The notes under the pieces: generated by a model
What the model saw: only the letters and a program-made list of their open reading frames with translations
Databases searched by the model: none
Told to the model about the DNA's origin: nothing
Shown: positions 8,474 to 18,019 of the stretch, one piece after another
Layout of the letters: every line of letters starts with the position of its first letter
How positions within the stretch are numbered: position 1 is the first letter of the stretch
Origin: Desulforhopalus singaporensis
GTDB lineage: Bacteria > Desulfobacterota > Desulfobulbia > Desulfobulbales > Desulfocapsaceae
DNA: 64,000 bases
Direction of reading: 5' to 3'
Assembly (NCBI RefSeq): GCF_900104445.1
Contig: NZ_FNJI01000022.1
Coordinates: 24,244 to 88,243, forward strand
Position numbers and translations under genes: made by a program

Positions 8474-9946
8474 TTACCAGCGGCCGCACTTTGGCCGCAT
8501 ATCTTCAGTATTAAGTTCAATGTTAAAGGTCTTTCGAATCCTGGCATCCAGATCCGGATCAATATATGCCGGATAATGTTCGCAAAGCAGTTTTCTTGTT
8601 TTCTCTCTTGCCTTTTGTCGAATATCCGGTTTCCCCTTGGCTTTCCACTGGTTTATCATGGTTCTATCTGCAAATTGGGGATATTCATACTCCGACCGCA
8701 TGTACTTCATTGTCAGGGGGTGATAGAGGAAATTGCCAATGCCTTGTTTGACGACATCCGCTATCATTGAAAATCCGAGGGTTTCTTCGTTTACGGCAAT
8801 GCCGCGCTGAAGGCGGTTGATATAGGAGAGCATATCCTGATCAAGCACAAAGGCTTCAAAGGAAGCACCCATAAGGCTGCCCTGCATGCCCGCGGCTTCT
8901 CCGACAAAGGTGCCGCCTCCCAAGGCGGCAAGGGCCACCGAGATACCCTTTTCATATCCGGATTGCGCATCAATCAATTTGGAGTCGGTCATTCCTGAAG
9001 GTACGGTTCCTTCAATGCCGTACCATTTGATCATTTGGGCTGCCGCAGCCGAAAGCAGAGGTTCTTCAGCCGCTCCCCCTGCAAAGCCTCCGGTGTGAAG
9101 GTCTGCCACAAAAGGCCAGACGCCAAGCATCGTGGGGTGACCGGGGGATTGCATCTGAACGGCGGCAAGGACGCCCAGCGCTTCAGCTACGGTCATGGCC
9201 AGGGCGCCTGCCAGGGTTGCCGGTGCTGCCGCTCCGGCCATGGGGGCGATAAGTGGGGTGACGGGATATCCTTTTTTGACAACGTCCAAACACATGGACA
9301 TGTATTTTTTTTCGTAGTTAAGCGGCGATGTGGTGGGACAGTAGATAAATGTGACCGGCGAATCAATGCCTTTTTTATCTTTGCCGATGATCATTTCCAG
9401 AAGCTGTATCATCGGTTCAAGCTGGTCTTGGTCGGCCATGTCCACGATTGCGTGCTTATTGGTCGCCGCCAGAATGGCGTAAAGGGTATTCACGCCGACG
9501 CTGCCCGGATCAGATATGTTTGTGGCAGAGACAGGAACATCCCCTGTTGACATGCCGGGCAATGCATCAAAAAGTCGGTTCAGGTCGTATAGATCGACCA
9601 GCGTGGAGTCCCGGTATTCCCCGGTCTCAAAATCCACCACGGACGGGGCAACCCCGATGTGGCCGAAATGGGCAAAACCGTCATCAAGTTGAACCGGTGC
9701 GCCGCCCCGGCTCGGCAGAACTGTTCTTGGGATGCATTTTGACAGAATGTCTTCAATCAAGGTTCTGGGGAAGCAAAGACGGCCTTCATTGGAGATCGTG
9801 CATCCTTTTTCCAGGGCCAGGGCCTTTAGCTCCTCCGGTGGTTTTCCCATGCCGATTTTTTCAAGAATATCCAAGGCGGTGTGGTGGACTTGTTCGATTT
9901 CCGAAACAGAAAGGGGCCAGGCTAGTCTGGTTTGTTCTTTTTTCAT
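8474..9946 (-). CDS. MttB-family (non-pyrrolysine) methylamine/betaine methyltransferase
   Basis: 490 residues of the trimethylamine methyltransferase (MttB) superfamily, a TIM barrel that passes a methyl group to a corrinoid protein. The family core is visible: APSVVDFETGEYRDST, then TSPLNYEKKY, PLIAPMAGAAAPATLAGALA and GGTFVGEAAGMQGSLMGASF. The frame has no in-frame TAG, so it is of the pyrrolysine-free branch, whose studied members use glycine betaine, proline betaine or carnitine. I chose ATG at 9946 because GAGAG lies about 6 bases upstream; a longer frame to 10021 has no ribosome site. No corrinoid protein or corrinoid-THF methyltransferase lies in the window. Confidence 0.88.
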   Translation of the reverse strand: MKKEQTRLAWPLSVSEIEQVHHTALDILEKIGMGKPPEELKALALEKGCTISNEGRLCFPRTLIEDILSKCIPRTVLPSRGGAPVQLDDGFAHFGHIGVAPSVVDFETGEYRDSTLVDLYDLNRLFDALPGMSTGDVPVSATNISDPGSVGVNTLYAILAATNKHAIVDMADQDQLEPMIQLLEMIIGKDKKGIDSPVTFIYCPTTSPLNYEKKYMSMCLDVVKKGYPVTPLIAPMAGAAAPATLAGALAMTVAEALGVLAAVQMQSPGHPTMLGVWPFVADLHTGGFAGGAAEEPLLSAAAAQMIKWYGIEGTVPSGMTDSKLIDAQSGYEKGISVALAALGGGTFVGEAAGMQGSLMGASFEAFVLDQDMLSYINRLQRGIAVNEETLGFSMIADVVKQGIGNFLYHPLTMKYMRSEYEYPQFADRTMINQWKAKGKPDIRQKAREKTRKLLCEHYPAYIDPDLDARIRKTFNIELNTEDMRPKCGRW

Positions 9947-10043
9947 TTTTTCTCTCAAATTGTGGGTGAATAATAAATCAGCAGTTGCCACCGGCGGCAG
10001 CGCTGCCTGTCTTTTTATCAACAGCCGTCAAATGGGACATACC

Positions 10044-10063
10044 TTACCAGTATGTTCTGGTAA
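10044..10063. promoter_or_regulatory. Perfect inverted repeat upstream of the methyltransferase gene
   Basis: TTACCAG, six bases, then CTGGTAA. It lies 98 bases upstream of the methyltransferase start. The symmetry and placement fit an operator or enhancer site. Which protein binds it is unknown. Confidence 0.5.
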
Positions 10064-10182
10064 CAAAAAACGTACCATGGCAGGCGGTAATTTTGTAACA
10101 GTTTGAAATCAATAGATTATATTTGCGATTTGAGTAAATGGGGTCGGGCGTGGAGGAAAATGTGCCTTTCCTGGAGTCGATG

Positions 10183-10203
10183 ATGGTGCGATATATCGAC
10201 CAT
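10183..10203. promoter_or_regulatory. Palindromic site 1 of the regulator/methyltransferase intergenic region
   Basis: A 21-bp near-palindrome with ends ATGGT and ACCAT around a CGATATATCG core. A second copy differing at one base lies 130 bp further on (10313-10333). It lies between divergent transcription units, so it is a likely enhancer or operator for the adjacent sigma-54 regulator. Confidence 0.6.
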
Positions 10204-10312
10204 TGTCGCCTTTGCCGCTGTGGAGTGGTTTCTTTTTAGCGGTTTCTTGATTGATTGTTCATGGATTTATCCGTTTGTTACCCTGTTTACGAGAGAAGTT
10301 GAGTTTGTTTGC

Positions 10313-10333
10313 ATGGTGCGATATATTGACCAT
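10313..10333. promoter_or_regulatory. Palindromic site 2 (near-identical copy)
   Basis: Same 21-bp sequence as 10183-10203 except that the core reads ATATATTG instead of ATATATCG. It ends 56 bases before the chosen start of the giant regulator gene, which fits autoregulation. Confidence 0.6.
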
Positions 10334-10346
10334 CGCGATAAAAAAT

Positions 10347-10365
10347 GGGTGCGAAATATCAACCC
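10347..10365. promoter_or_regulatory. Palindromic site 3 (diverged copy)
   Basis: GGGT-GCGAAATATC-AACCC keeps the GGTGCGA-ATAT core spacing of sites 1 and 2. It lies 24 bases upstream of the regulator ATG at 10390. Confidence 0.4.
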
Positions 10366-10389
10366 TTGATGGCTTATACAGAGGTGAAC

Positions 10390-13300
10390 ATGGAAATTGA
10401 AGGTTACAGAATAGAAAAAACATTATTAAAAAGCGGCCAGTTAAGGTTCCAGATCGCCAGCAGGAATGCAGAAAAAGAAAAGTTTCTCTTGAAAACAATC
10501 TTAAAAAAAGAGGCAAAAAATGATTTGAAGGCTCAGCTTGCCTATGAATTTGAGGTCGCCAGGAAAGCAGATTCCTTGCCCGGTGTTCTTTCCCCCAACG
10601 CTCTTGTTCAGAACAGTGACCTTATGGGGCTTGTGTATGCCGGTGGCGACCTGTTCCCTCTGTCGACCTGTCTTGACAGCCTGGAAGACAGGGTCCTTTT
10701 TGCACTGAACCTGGGAATCGAACTTTCCCAGATTATTTTCAGGCTTCATAAGTCCGGATATACCCACCATGAAATAAATCCGGATACCATTTGGGTCAAT
10801 CCGGATAAACAGATTGTCAAACTTATGGGGCCCGGAATTTCCCCTGCTGCAGGCCGTGTTGTAAACCAGGATGTCTTCGATACCAAGGACTATTGGCTCT
10901 ACAAGTCGCCTGAACAGGTCGGCCGTCTTAATGAAAAAGCCGATAGGCGGACGGATTTTTATTCCCTTGGAGCTGTCTTGTTTACCGCAATCGTAGGCCG
11001 TCCTCCCTTTGATGGAATTGACTCTTTTGAGGTTATCCATAACCATATTGCCAAAAGCGTTCCGAATTTAGAGCGGATCGTCCCGCAGGTACCCGCTGTC
11101 CTGTCAGACATCATTAGTAAACTGATGGCAAAATCCGCCGATGACAGGTATCAACAATCGGCGAGCATCATGGTGGATTTAAAAAGATGCCTTGATGCTT
11201 TTAAAATCAACAAGACCGTTCCCAGGTTCCGTCTGGATGTCCTTTGCGACTCCAATCTTTTTGTATACCCAGGCGAGGTCTACGGAAGGCGAAAGGAGAT
11301 GAATCACCTTTCGGCCTGCCTTGACAAGGTGATTGGCGGTGCAGGTTATCTGACCATGGTTTCCGGGGAGTCCGGTGTGGGAAAAACGTCATTGATCAAA
11401 TCCTTTGAACGCTCCCTCCCGGTGGACAAGGGATATTTTGCCGTCGGCAAGTATGAACCCATCGCCTCAACCATACCCTACAGCGGCATCCTGAAAGCAC
11501 TTGGGCAGATTGCCAGGTTGATTCTGATGGAAACCGATGATGCCTACCAGAAAATAAGAAATCGGCTGGTCAGTGCTCTGGGGGACAATGTAGGCGTTAC
11601 CACCAACTTTATTCCCCAATTTGAACCTATCCTGGGGCAAGTCCCTTTTTTTTCCAATGTAACGGTTATCGAATCAAGGAGCAGGCTGCACAAGTGCATA
11701 AAAACGATCATAGATGTTTTATGCGAGCCCAAGGAGTTTGTGGTTATTTTTCTTGATGATTTGCAGTGGGTGGACCAGGCGTCCCTGGAACTGATCAAAA
11801 GCATTGCGGGCAGCCACGGGCTGTATTTGATCGGTGCGTACCGGGACAATGAAGTATCTTCCACTCATATTCTTAAAAACGCGCTGGAAAAAATCGAGAA
11901 AAAAAACATAGCCGTCAATACTCTTTCTCTTTCAGGCCTAGGGCTGAAGACTATTGAGGAAATTTTTAAAGACGCCCTGAACCTCAAGGAGCGGGAGAGT
12001 ACTATTCTTGCCGGAATCGTTCATAAAAAGACAGGCGGCAACCCTATTGTTACAAAGGAATTTGTTGAGCTGCTGGTAAAAAAGAAATTTATCTGCCTCA
12101 ACGACCGAATGGAGTGGGCGTGGCACTTAGATGAAATAGAGCGGATAGATATCAACCCGGACCTTGACGCCCTTGCCCGACAAAAACTCAACGGACTGGG
12201 AAAAGAATCCGGACATACCATTTCGGTTGCCGCTGTTATCGGCAGCGTTTTCCATGAAGAGGAACTGACCATCCAAAAAGAGATGTCCCAGGAGCAGATA
12301 AGGACCCACCTTAACGCCGCATGTGCGAAGAACATATTGATTTCCCGGGGAAAGGGGTTGTATCAGTTTGAACATGACCGGCTGCAGGAAAACGCCTATA
12401 AGATGATCCCGGAGCATGAGAAAGATCAAATCCATCTCCGGCTGGGTAAATCAATTGCCAAGAGGGAGTATCAGGATAAAAACCGCATTTTCAGGCATAT
12501 TACCCATTTGAATTTTGCCCACCGCCTGATTAATGCAAAAAAGGAAAAGATACAACTGGCCCGGCTGAATCTGGCAGCCGGAAAACAGGCCAAGGATGTT
12601 GCGGCCTTCAGCGAGAGTTATAGATATTTTGTTACCGGCATTCACATTTTGGGCGATCGTGCCTGGGAGAAGAGTTACGCCCTCACCCTTGAGCTATATT
12701 TTCAGGCATCCATTCTGGCCTTTCTGAGTGGGTCGTTTGACGAATCTGAGCGTATGTCCCAGGCAATTATCCAAAACGGAGGTACGGATATAGACAGAAC
12801 GCTTGGTTACGAGTCTCAAATTGAATGCGCAATTTTTCAGGATAAACCGGATAAAGCGGTTCGGACACTGTTGCACGCACTTAACCGGCTCGGTGTCTCA
12901 ATGCCGTCTCCCGTATCTCGGGAAGAGGTTGTCCAGGAAACTCTAAAACTGAAGAAAATAGCGTATTTGATTCTTGAAATACCCTGGTCGCAGGTCAGCC
13001 CCATGACAGATACCAAGTTCAAGACTGTGATGCGGTTGTTGGTCTACGGGGTGAGAGCCACCGGATGGCACGATTATCTGTACTATTGGGTCTTTGTGGG
13101 GAAAATGCTGAAGATTTCCCAGGAGCACGGGTTTACAGATGAGTCTGCATTTGGCCTGGTCGCAGCCGGCGGTGCCTTCTGTCATTTGCTGGAGGAATAC
13201 TCCCTGGGCCGTAAAGTGGCGGAATATGGCTTGGAGTACTTAGAAAAAAACAATCGAGCACGGTGGCTGCTCGATGCCCAGGCTTACTTCCATGAAGAGA

Positions 13301-15771
13301 TCACCTGCCTGATCTCTCCTCCCAAGGTGACCATAAAAAAACTGACCCAGGTGTATTACAAGTCCATTGAGAGCGGAAATATCATGACGGCCATAGAAAG
13401 TGCTCATGCCGCCTGCCTGACCGGACTTTACGGAAGTATGGACCTGTCTGAACTCAAGCGATTGGTTGCAAAATTCGATGAAATAATCTCCTTTTCCCTT
13501 CCGGGCATAAAATCTCTTCAATCCAACTTGAAAATGATCAGCAATATTGTTCAGGGTTTGTCAGCTCCCCTTGAACCCAAGGAGACCATGGAGGAATTCG
13601 GTCTTGAGAAGAGCGTTGTCACCAAGGAGTTGCCCATCAATATCAGACTTTTCCTGAACATTGTTTTCAGGCGAAAAGAGGCTGCCGCAAAAGATGCAGA
13701 AGAACTTTTGAAATACGGCAACAATTATATCATGATCCCTACGGTATTTTACTCTTTGCTTGGGTTGCAGGCAAAGGCCGGCTGTGGTGATTACATGGCG
13801 ATTCTCGATGAACTGTACGGGCGGCTTAAGCGCCGGTCAGACTTTTGCCAGGAGACATTTGCTCACAGGCAGCATCTGGTTCTGGCTGAAAAATACAGGC
13901 TGCAAAAGCAGATGGATGCTGCGTTGCTCCACTATGAAAAAGCGATTTTTACGGCAAAAGAGAAAGGTTTTATTGTGGACCAGGCCATCGCATGGGAGTT
14001 GGCAGCTGAATTCTTCAAGGAACTTGGGGTGGAACAATTATCAAAGATCTATTTGAAGGAGGCTTTTGTTGCATATGAAAAATGGGGGGCAGGATCAAAG
14101 CTGTGCCAGATTCAGCGATCCCATTCCTTTTTGTCTGACGGTCTGTCCGCCGATCCGGGCACCCAACCATCCAACGTATCCCATGACTCAAACAGTATAA
14201 TGGATCGGAGCAGCATCAACAGGGCCATTGTCACTTTGGTAAGTGCTGAGGATGGCGAAACGTTGCTTCAGCGGTTGATGTTGATTCTGCTTCAGAATTC
14301 AGGCGCGGAAAGGGGGTATCTGTTATCTCTTCGGAAAGAGAAGATAGTGGTGGAATGCCACGTGTCCATTGAAGAGGAGGCGGTTCGGCTAACGTCGGGA
14401 ACCCCCATTGAAAAATACGATTCCATCAGCCATAGTATTGCGCGGTATGTCTGCAGGACAAATAACAGGGTATTGGCCTCCGATATTTCCAAGGACGTTC
14501 AGTTTTCAAATACCGCCTATGTCCGGGAGACCGGTTTGAAATCTGTTCTTTGTATGCCCATCGCCTACCAGAATAAAACCGTCGCTTTTATTTATCTTGA
14601 AAATCATCAGGTAAAAAACACCTTAAGTGAGAAACGTTTTCACATTATCCAGCTTTTATCCAACCAGATTGCTGCAGCCATTGAGCGCAACCGCCTGAAC
14701 CGGGAGCTGATCCAGGAAATTGAAAATAGAAAGAACAAGGAAAGAGAGTTGCAGGTCACGGTGAAGCGGCTGAACAAGCTGAAAAATTCACTTAATGAGG
14801 AAAATCAATACCTGAAGGAAGAGATTCGAAATACCCATGGATTTAAAGATATTATCGGCAACAGCGCTGCACTGAAGAAAACATTGTACCTGGTAAAACA
14901 GGTGATCTCTTTTGATACGACCACATTAATTCTCGGTGAGTCCGGCACAGGCAAAGAGCTTATTGCCAGAGGTATTCATGAGCTAAGTCCCCGCAAGGAC
15001 CGGCCAATGGTGAAGGTCAACTGTGCGGCCTTGCCTGCGACTCTGATTGAAAGCGAGCTTTTCGGATACGAAAAAGGGGCATTCACCGGAGCGGTGAAAT
15101 CCCAGAAAGGCCGGTTTCTCATGGCGGATGGAGGAACCCTTTTTTTAGACGAAATCGGGGATATGCCGGTGGAGGTTCAGGTGAAACTGCTGAGGGTGCT
15201 TCAGGAGGGAACCTTTGAGCCTCTTGGATCGGACGAAACCGTAAAGGTGGATGTCCGTGTGGTTGCCGCAACCAACAAAGATCTTGAGCAGTCCATCCTA
15301 AAAGGTGAATTTAGGGAGGATTTATATTACCGCCTAAGTATATTCCCTATTAAAGTGCCGGCGTTAAGGGAGAGAACAGAAGACATTCCACTGCTGGTTC
15401 GCTACCTTATAGACAAGAAAAACAAGCAGCTCAATAAAAACATCAAACAGGTTTCAACCCAGGTGATGAAAGCCTTGACAGACTACGACTGGCCCGGAAA
15501 TATCCGGGAGCTTGAAAATTTCATTGAACGGGCAATGATTCTTTCCCAAGGGGCCAGCCTGACCATTGACCATAGCTTTAATGGCGTGTCCACCGTCCCA
15601 AAACCCCTTTCGGACACAAGCTTTGATAAAGCCATGGCCGCCCATATCGTTCATGTTCTGAGTATGTGCGGATGGAAGATCAAGGGTAAAGGAAATGCCG
15701 CGGAAAGGCTCGGCTTGAACCCGAGTACGTTGCGATCAAAGATGGTAAAGCTGGGGATCAGGCCTGAATGA
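10390..15771 (+). CDS. Giant pseudokinase-AAA-GAF-sigma54 transcriptional regulator
   Basis: 1793 residues. Order: Ser/Thr-kinase-like domain (1-275); AAA/STAND ATPase with Walker A GESGVGKT at 326-333 and Walker [10 protein letters not shown] near 455; a long helical region (about 620-1260); GAF domain (about 1285-1435); coiled coil; sigma-54 AAA+ domain with GESGTGKE at 1516-1523 and GAFTGA at 1563-1568; Fis-type HTH ([17 protein letters not shown]) at the end. The GAFTGA loop shows it can act on sigma-54 RNA polymerase. In the kinase part the HRD motif reads HHE (126-128) and DFG reads GPG (147-149), so phosphotransfer is unlikely. ATG at 10390 has GAGGT five bases upstream; an earlier ATG (10345) overlaps palindrome 3. 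It is divergent from the methyltransferase-permease pair, its probable target. Confidence 0.92.
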   Translation: MEIEGYRIEKTLLKSGQLRFQIASRNAEKEKFLLKTILKKEAKNDLKAQLAYEFEVARKADSLPGVLSPNALVQNSDLMGLVYAGGDLFPLSTCLDSLEDRVLFALNLGIELSQIIFRLHKSGYTHHEINPDTIWVNPDKQIVKLMGPGISPAAGRVVNQDVFDTKDYWLYKSPEQVGRLNEKADRRTDFYSLGAVLFTAIVGRPPFDGIDSFEVIHNHIAKSVPNLERIVPQVPAVLSDIISKLMAKSADDRYQQSASIMVDLKRCLDAFKINKTVPRFRLDVLCDSNLFVYPGEVYGRRKEMNHLSACLDKVIGGAGYLTMVSGESGVGKTSLIKSFERSLPVDKGYFAVGKYEPIASTIPYSGILKALGQIARLILMETDDAYQKIRNRLVSALGDNVGVTTNFIPQFEPILGQVPFFSNVTVIESRSRLHKCIKTIIDVLCEPKEFVVIFLDDLQWVDQASLELIKSIAGSHGLYLIGAYRDNEVSSTHILKNALEKIEKKNIAVNTLSLSGLGLKTIEEIFKDALNLKERESTILAGIVHKKTGGNPIVTKEFVELLVKKKFICLNDRMEWAWHLDEIERIDINPDLDALARQKLNGLGKESGHTISVAAVIGSVFHEEELTIQKEMSQEQIRTHLNAACAKNILISRGKGLYQFEHDRLQENAYKMIPEHEKDQIHLRLGKSIAKREYQDKNRIFRHITHLNFAHRLINAKKEKIQLARLNLAAGKQAKDVAAFSESYRYFVTGIHILGDRAWEKSYALTLELYFQASILAFLSGSFDESERMSQAIIQNGGTDIDRTLGYESQIECAIFQDKPDKAVRTLLHALNRLGVSMPSPVSREEVVQETLKLKKIAYLILEIPWSQVSPMTDTKFKTVMRLLVYGVRATGWHDYLYYWVFVGKMLKISQEHGFTDESAFGLVAAGGAFCHLLEEYSLGRKVAEYGLEYLEKNNRARWLLDAQAYFHEEITCLISPPKVTIKKLTQVYYKSIESGNIMTAIESAHAACLTGLYGSMDLSELKRLVAKFDEIISFSLPGIKSLQSNLKMISNIVQGLSAPLEPKETMEEFGLEKSVVTKELPINIRLFLNIVFRRKEAAAKDAEELLKYGNNYIMIPTVFYSLLGLQAKAGCGDYMAILDELYGRLKRRSDFCQETFAHRQHLVLAEKYRLQKQMDAALLHYEKAIFTAKEKGFIVDQAIAWELAAEFFKELGVEQLSKIYLKEAFVAYEKWGAGSKLCQIQRSHSFLSDGLSADPGTQPSNVSHDSNSIMDRSSINRAIVTLVSAEDGETLLQRLMLILLQNSGAERGYLLSLRKEKIVVECHVSIEEEAVRLTSGTPIEKYDSISHSIARYVCRTNNRVLASDISKDVQFSNTAYVRETGLKSVLCMPIAYQNKTVAFIYLENHQVKNTLSEKRFHIIQLLSNQIAAAIERNRLNRELIQEIENRKNKERELQVTVKRLNKLKNSLNEENQYLKEEIRNTHGFKDIIGNSAALKKTLYLVKQVISFDTTTLILGESGTGKELIARGIHELSPRKDRPMVKVNCAALPATLIESELFGYEKGAFTGAVKSQKGRFLMADGGTLFLDEIGDMPVEVQVKLLRVLQEGTFEPLGSDETVKVDVRVVAATNKDLEQSILKGEFREDLYYRLSIFPIKVPALRERTEDIPLLVRYLIDKKNKQLNKNIKQVSTQVMKALTDYDWPGNIRELENFIERAMILSQGASLTIDHSFNGVSTVPKPLSDTSFDKAMAAHIVHVLSMCGWKIKGKGNAAERLGLNPSTLRSKMVKLGIRPE

Positions 15772-16269
15772 ATTGCCAACGGTTTTCTGGACACCCTTGA
15801 GTTATGGAAAATCACTTGGAGCCATGCCGGAAAGATAATGTCAGGGCATCGTATAATTTTGCGAAATACCTGCCGGAGCGACGAAAAATGATGCGGCGTT
15901 GTCAGGCGAAAACAGTGGCCAGTAAGTCAAGCTTTCGTTATTGTTGAAAATGTTCAGAATTTTCTTTGACACTAACACCTGATGGAGTGTAGTATACACG
16001 GTTCAACAAGAATTGATTCCGGTTGATTTGGCGGATTTTTTCACCAAATGCGATAGCTTCTAAACATACGTATTGCGATAAGCTCTGGCCCGGTCTGCTG
16101 GGGTCAGATTATCCGTTAGTGCCTCCGTGCATGATCTGGCAGGATTGAGAAAACTACTCACCTGCCATTGTCAGGTGGTAGTCGCGCTTCTCCAAAGTGC
16201 TGTCCGGTTTCTCAAAGCTTTGCAGTCCTGCCGGGGTGTTCTTTTCAATATACCTGTTATGGAAGCTGT
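15772..16269. other. Intergenic region before the sulfotransferase gene
   Basis: About 500 A/T-rich bases with no credible gene on either strand. It contains the promoter-like pair at 15966-15995. No terminator was seen after the giant regulator gene. Confidence 0.5.
15966..15995 (+). promoter_or_regulatory. Sigma-70-like promoter
   Basis: TTGACA at 15966-15971 and TAGTAT at 15990-15995 with an 18-base spacer. The -10 context TGTAGTATAC is repeated exactly in the hydG promoter. It would give a leader of about 265 bases before the sulfotransferase ATG. Confidence 0.45.
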
Positions 16270-17382
16270 ATGAAAATTCAATATAAATATGCTGTTGACG
16301 TATTCAAGCGTTCATATATCTCTGGATGGTGCTTTCACCGCTTTGACAAAAAACGCTCTGTTGTCCTGGAGTTCTATGAAGGTGACAAGTTGTTGGGAAA
16401 AGCAGAAGCCAATCAATACAGGGAAGATTTGAAGGCTCTAAATGTTCACCCTGATGGGAAGTGTGGCTTTTGTTTTTTCTTTCCTGGGGCTCTTGATTGG
16501 GAAACAGGAGGCAATATTGTTGTTCGCGTTGCTGAGAAAGGCTCACTGCTTGCTTCTGTACCCAAAAAACGGTGCGGTGAAAACCTGAAGCAAGAACCTT
16601 CGTTATTTCAATATCTGCGGCGCAGGTGGAGTGGAAAAGCAACACTCAAACAACCGATATTTTTTATGCACATCCCCAAAACTGCCGGAACCACATTCAA
16701 CACCTTTGTAGAAAATCACTTCAAATCACCGTCGATTCGTCATATTGAAGTTTTTAACGAGAGTGAATATTCCAGCTATGGAGAAGATTTTCTCTATATT
16801 GCCGGGCATGTTCGATATAGCCGTTTTCATCGTTACTTCCCAAAAGATAAATTTCTCTGGTATTCTCTGCTGCGAGAGCCATATGCTCATCTTCATTCTC
16901 ATTTGAATTGGCTCAGAAGTGTGGCGGTAGATCAGGAATCTGATTTTTATCGTGCTCATAACGACGAGTTTAGAAATATTTCTTGCCATCTCAGTGGTAA
17001 AGAGCAGTTGAATCATGTAGATCTCCAGCACCTTATTGACACGTTGCCTGTTTCTGCAATGGCGAATATAGATAATCAGCAAACGAGATATTTTTTGCCG
17101 CATGATAAAGCACGGATTGAAGAATCTGATGCCCATGAAGCTTTGGATGTGTTGCGGCAGTTTAACCATGTGGGGCTTACTGAAGACCTCATCGGTTTTC
17201 AGCAGAAATTTCTTGCGGCAAACCATGCACCATTAAAGCCAATGCCAAAAAGGCTTAACAAAGCAAAGCTGAATATTCTCTATAACTATACAGACCCCGA
17301 AGCTCGTGAAATTGCAAAGCCTCTGGTTTCTGCTGATTTGCATCTCTACAATAGTGTTGTGGCAGAAGAGATGCAGAGATGA
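16270..17382 (+). CDS. Sulfotransferase-family protein with N-terminal accessory domain
   Basis: 370 residues. The C-terminal two thirds has the PAPS 5'-phosphosulfate loop FFMHIPKTAGTTFNTF (about 130-145) and a later segment WYSLLREPYAHLHSHLNWL carrying the 3'-phosphate-binding Arg and Ser-like position. This places it in the Sulfotransfer_2 group, which sulfates carbohydrates. The first ~95 residues (YISGWCF…YREDLKAL…GKCGFCFFFP) resemble an add-on domain of surface-polysaccharide enzymes. ATG at 16270 has GGAAG six bases upstream. The gene is visibly richer in A/T than its neighbours and stands alone, suggesting transfer. Acceptor unknown. Confidence 0.8.
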   Translation: MKIQYKYAVDVFKRSYISGWCFHRFDKKRSVVLEFYEGDKLLGKAEANQYREDLKALNVHPDGKCGFCFFFPGALDWETGGNIVVRVAEKGSLLASVPKKRCGENLKQEPSLFQYLRRRWSGKATLKQPIFFMHIPKTAGTTFNTFVENHFKSPSIRHIEVFNESEYSSYGEDFLYIAGHVRYSRFHRYFPKDKFLWYSLLREPYAHLHSHLNWLRSVAVDQESDFYRAHNDEFRNISCHLSGKEQLNHVDLQHLIDTLPVSAMANIDNQQTRYFLPHDKARIEESDAHEALDVLRQFNHVGLTEDLIGFQQKFLAANHAPLKPMPKRLNKAKLNILYNYTDPEAREIAKPLVSADLHLYNSVVAEEMQR

Positions 17383-17902
17383 GAAGTTGTAATGCCGACT
17401 TTATCTGGCAAATACCAGTTTTGACAGGGGTGTTTGCCGGTCATGGGAAACTGCAATATAGTGTTTGCCAAACTTACCCTTGATCCGCACGATGTAGCTT
17501 CCGTTACGTGAGTTGCTGTCTTTTTTGTGCCTAACTTTTTAAAAGTGTCGTAAAGTGTCCTGGCATCTCGGTTTACATGTACATTCCGACAGTCGTTTTG
17601 TAGGCAGCCGGGGAAGCCCGGATTTGCAGGAAAGGTCTTCATGCTACCTGTAATTCTAAATCATGGTATCGAGCGCATTATTTGGGATGGAGGTGGAGGG
17701 GCTCTTTTAGCTATGGTGGTAACATTTTAAAATCATTTATATAAAAGTTTATAGAAGTTCCTGTACGGAGTCTTGGGTAAGCACGGCTCATGGAATGAAA
17801 AATATTGCCGTGAAATTGCTGAAAAGCGATTGTGTATCATCCCGCCAGCACACTTGAAATATTGTATCTTTATAGAAAAAGTTGATCTTGCGTTAACTTT
17901 TT
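17383..17902. other. Intergenic region before hydG
   Basis: About 520 A/T-rich bases. The left half holds the decayed minus-strand coding stretch listed separately. The right half (17643-17902) shows no feature I can name apart from sequence leading into the hydG promoter. Confidence 0.4.
17401..17642 (-). pseudogene. Decayed short coding region of unknown family
   Basis: One minus-strand frame reads NRDARTLYDTFKKLGTKK. After a one-base shift in the A-run near 17520, another frame continues NGSYIVRIKGKFGKHYIAVS and TPLSKLVFAR with a stop at 17401-17403. The parts join smoothly, as expected for one small gene with a frameshift. The first part may include a Cys-containing N-terminus like that of some transposases, but I cannot assign the family. 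Confidence 0.3.
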
Positions 17903-17933
17903 GTTGACTTTCGGTCAACTTCGTCTGTAGTAT
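17903..17933 (+). promoter_or_regulatory. hydG promoter with palindrome over the -35 box
   Basis: TTGACT at 17904-17909 and TAGTAT at 17928-17933 with an 18-base spacer. The -35 box is part of a perfect inverted repeat, GTTGAC-TTTCG-GTCAAC (17903-17919). A repressor bound there would block RNA polymerase. The predicted transcript starts near 17940. Confidence 0.5.
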
Positions 17934-18019
17934 ACCCAGTACAGGTAAAAAAAGATACAAACAACTCCATAGTGTCCAATGTACTCTGTACCAGTACATA
18001 TTACAGAAAATACCAATTT

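Noticed and set aside
8474..9946. Pyrrolysine-containing MttB
   Set aside because: The frame is open over the full length without an in-frame TAG, so the pyrrolysine-type enzyme is excluded.
10220..10240. Possible -24/-12 promoter (GG-N10-GC) before the giant regulator gene
   Set aside because: Only the GG and GC spacing fits; the rest of the consensus is absent, so it was not listed.
10345..10390. Upstream ATG at 10345 as start of the giant regulator
   Set aside because: It lacks a ribosome site and overlaps palindrome 3. ATG at 10390 has GAGGT at the right distance.
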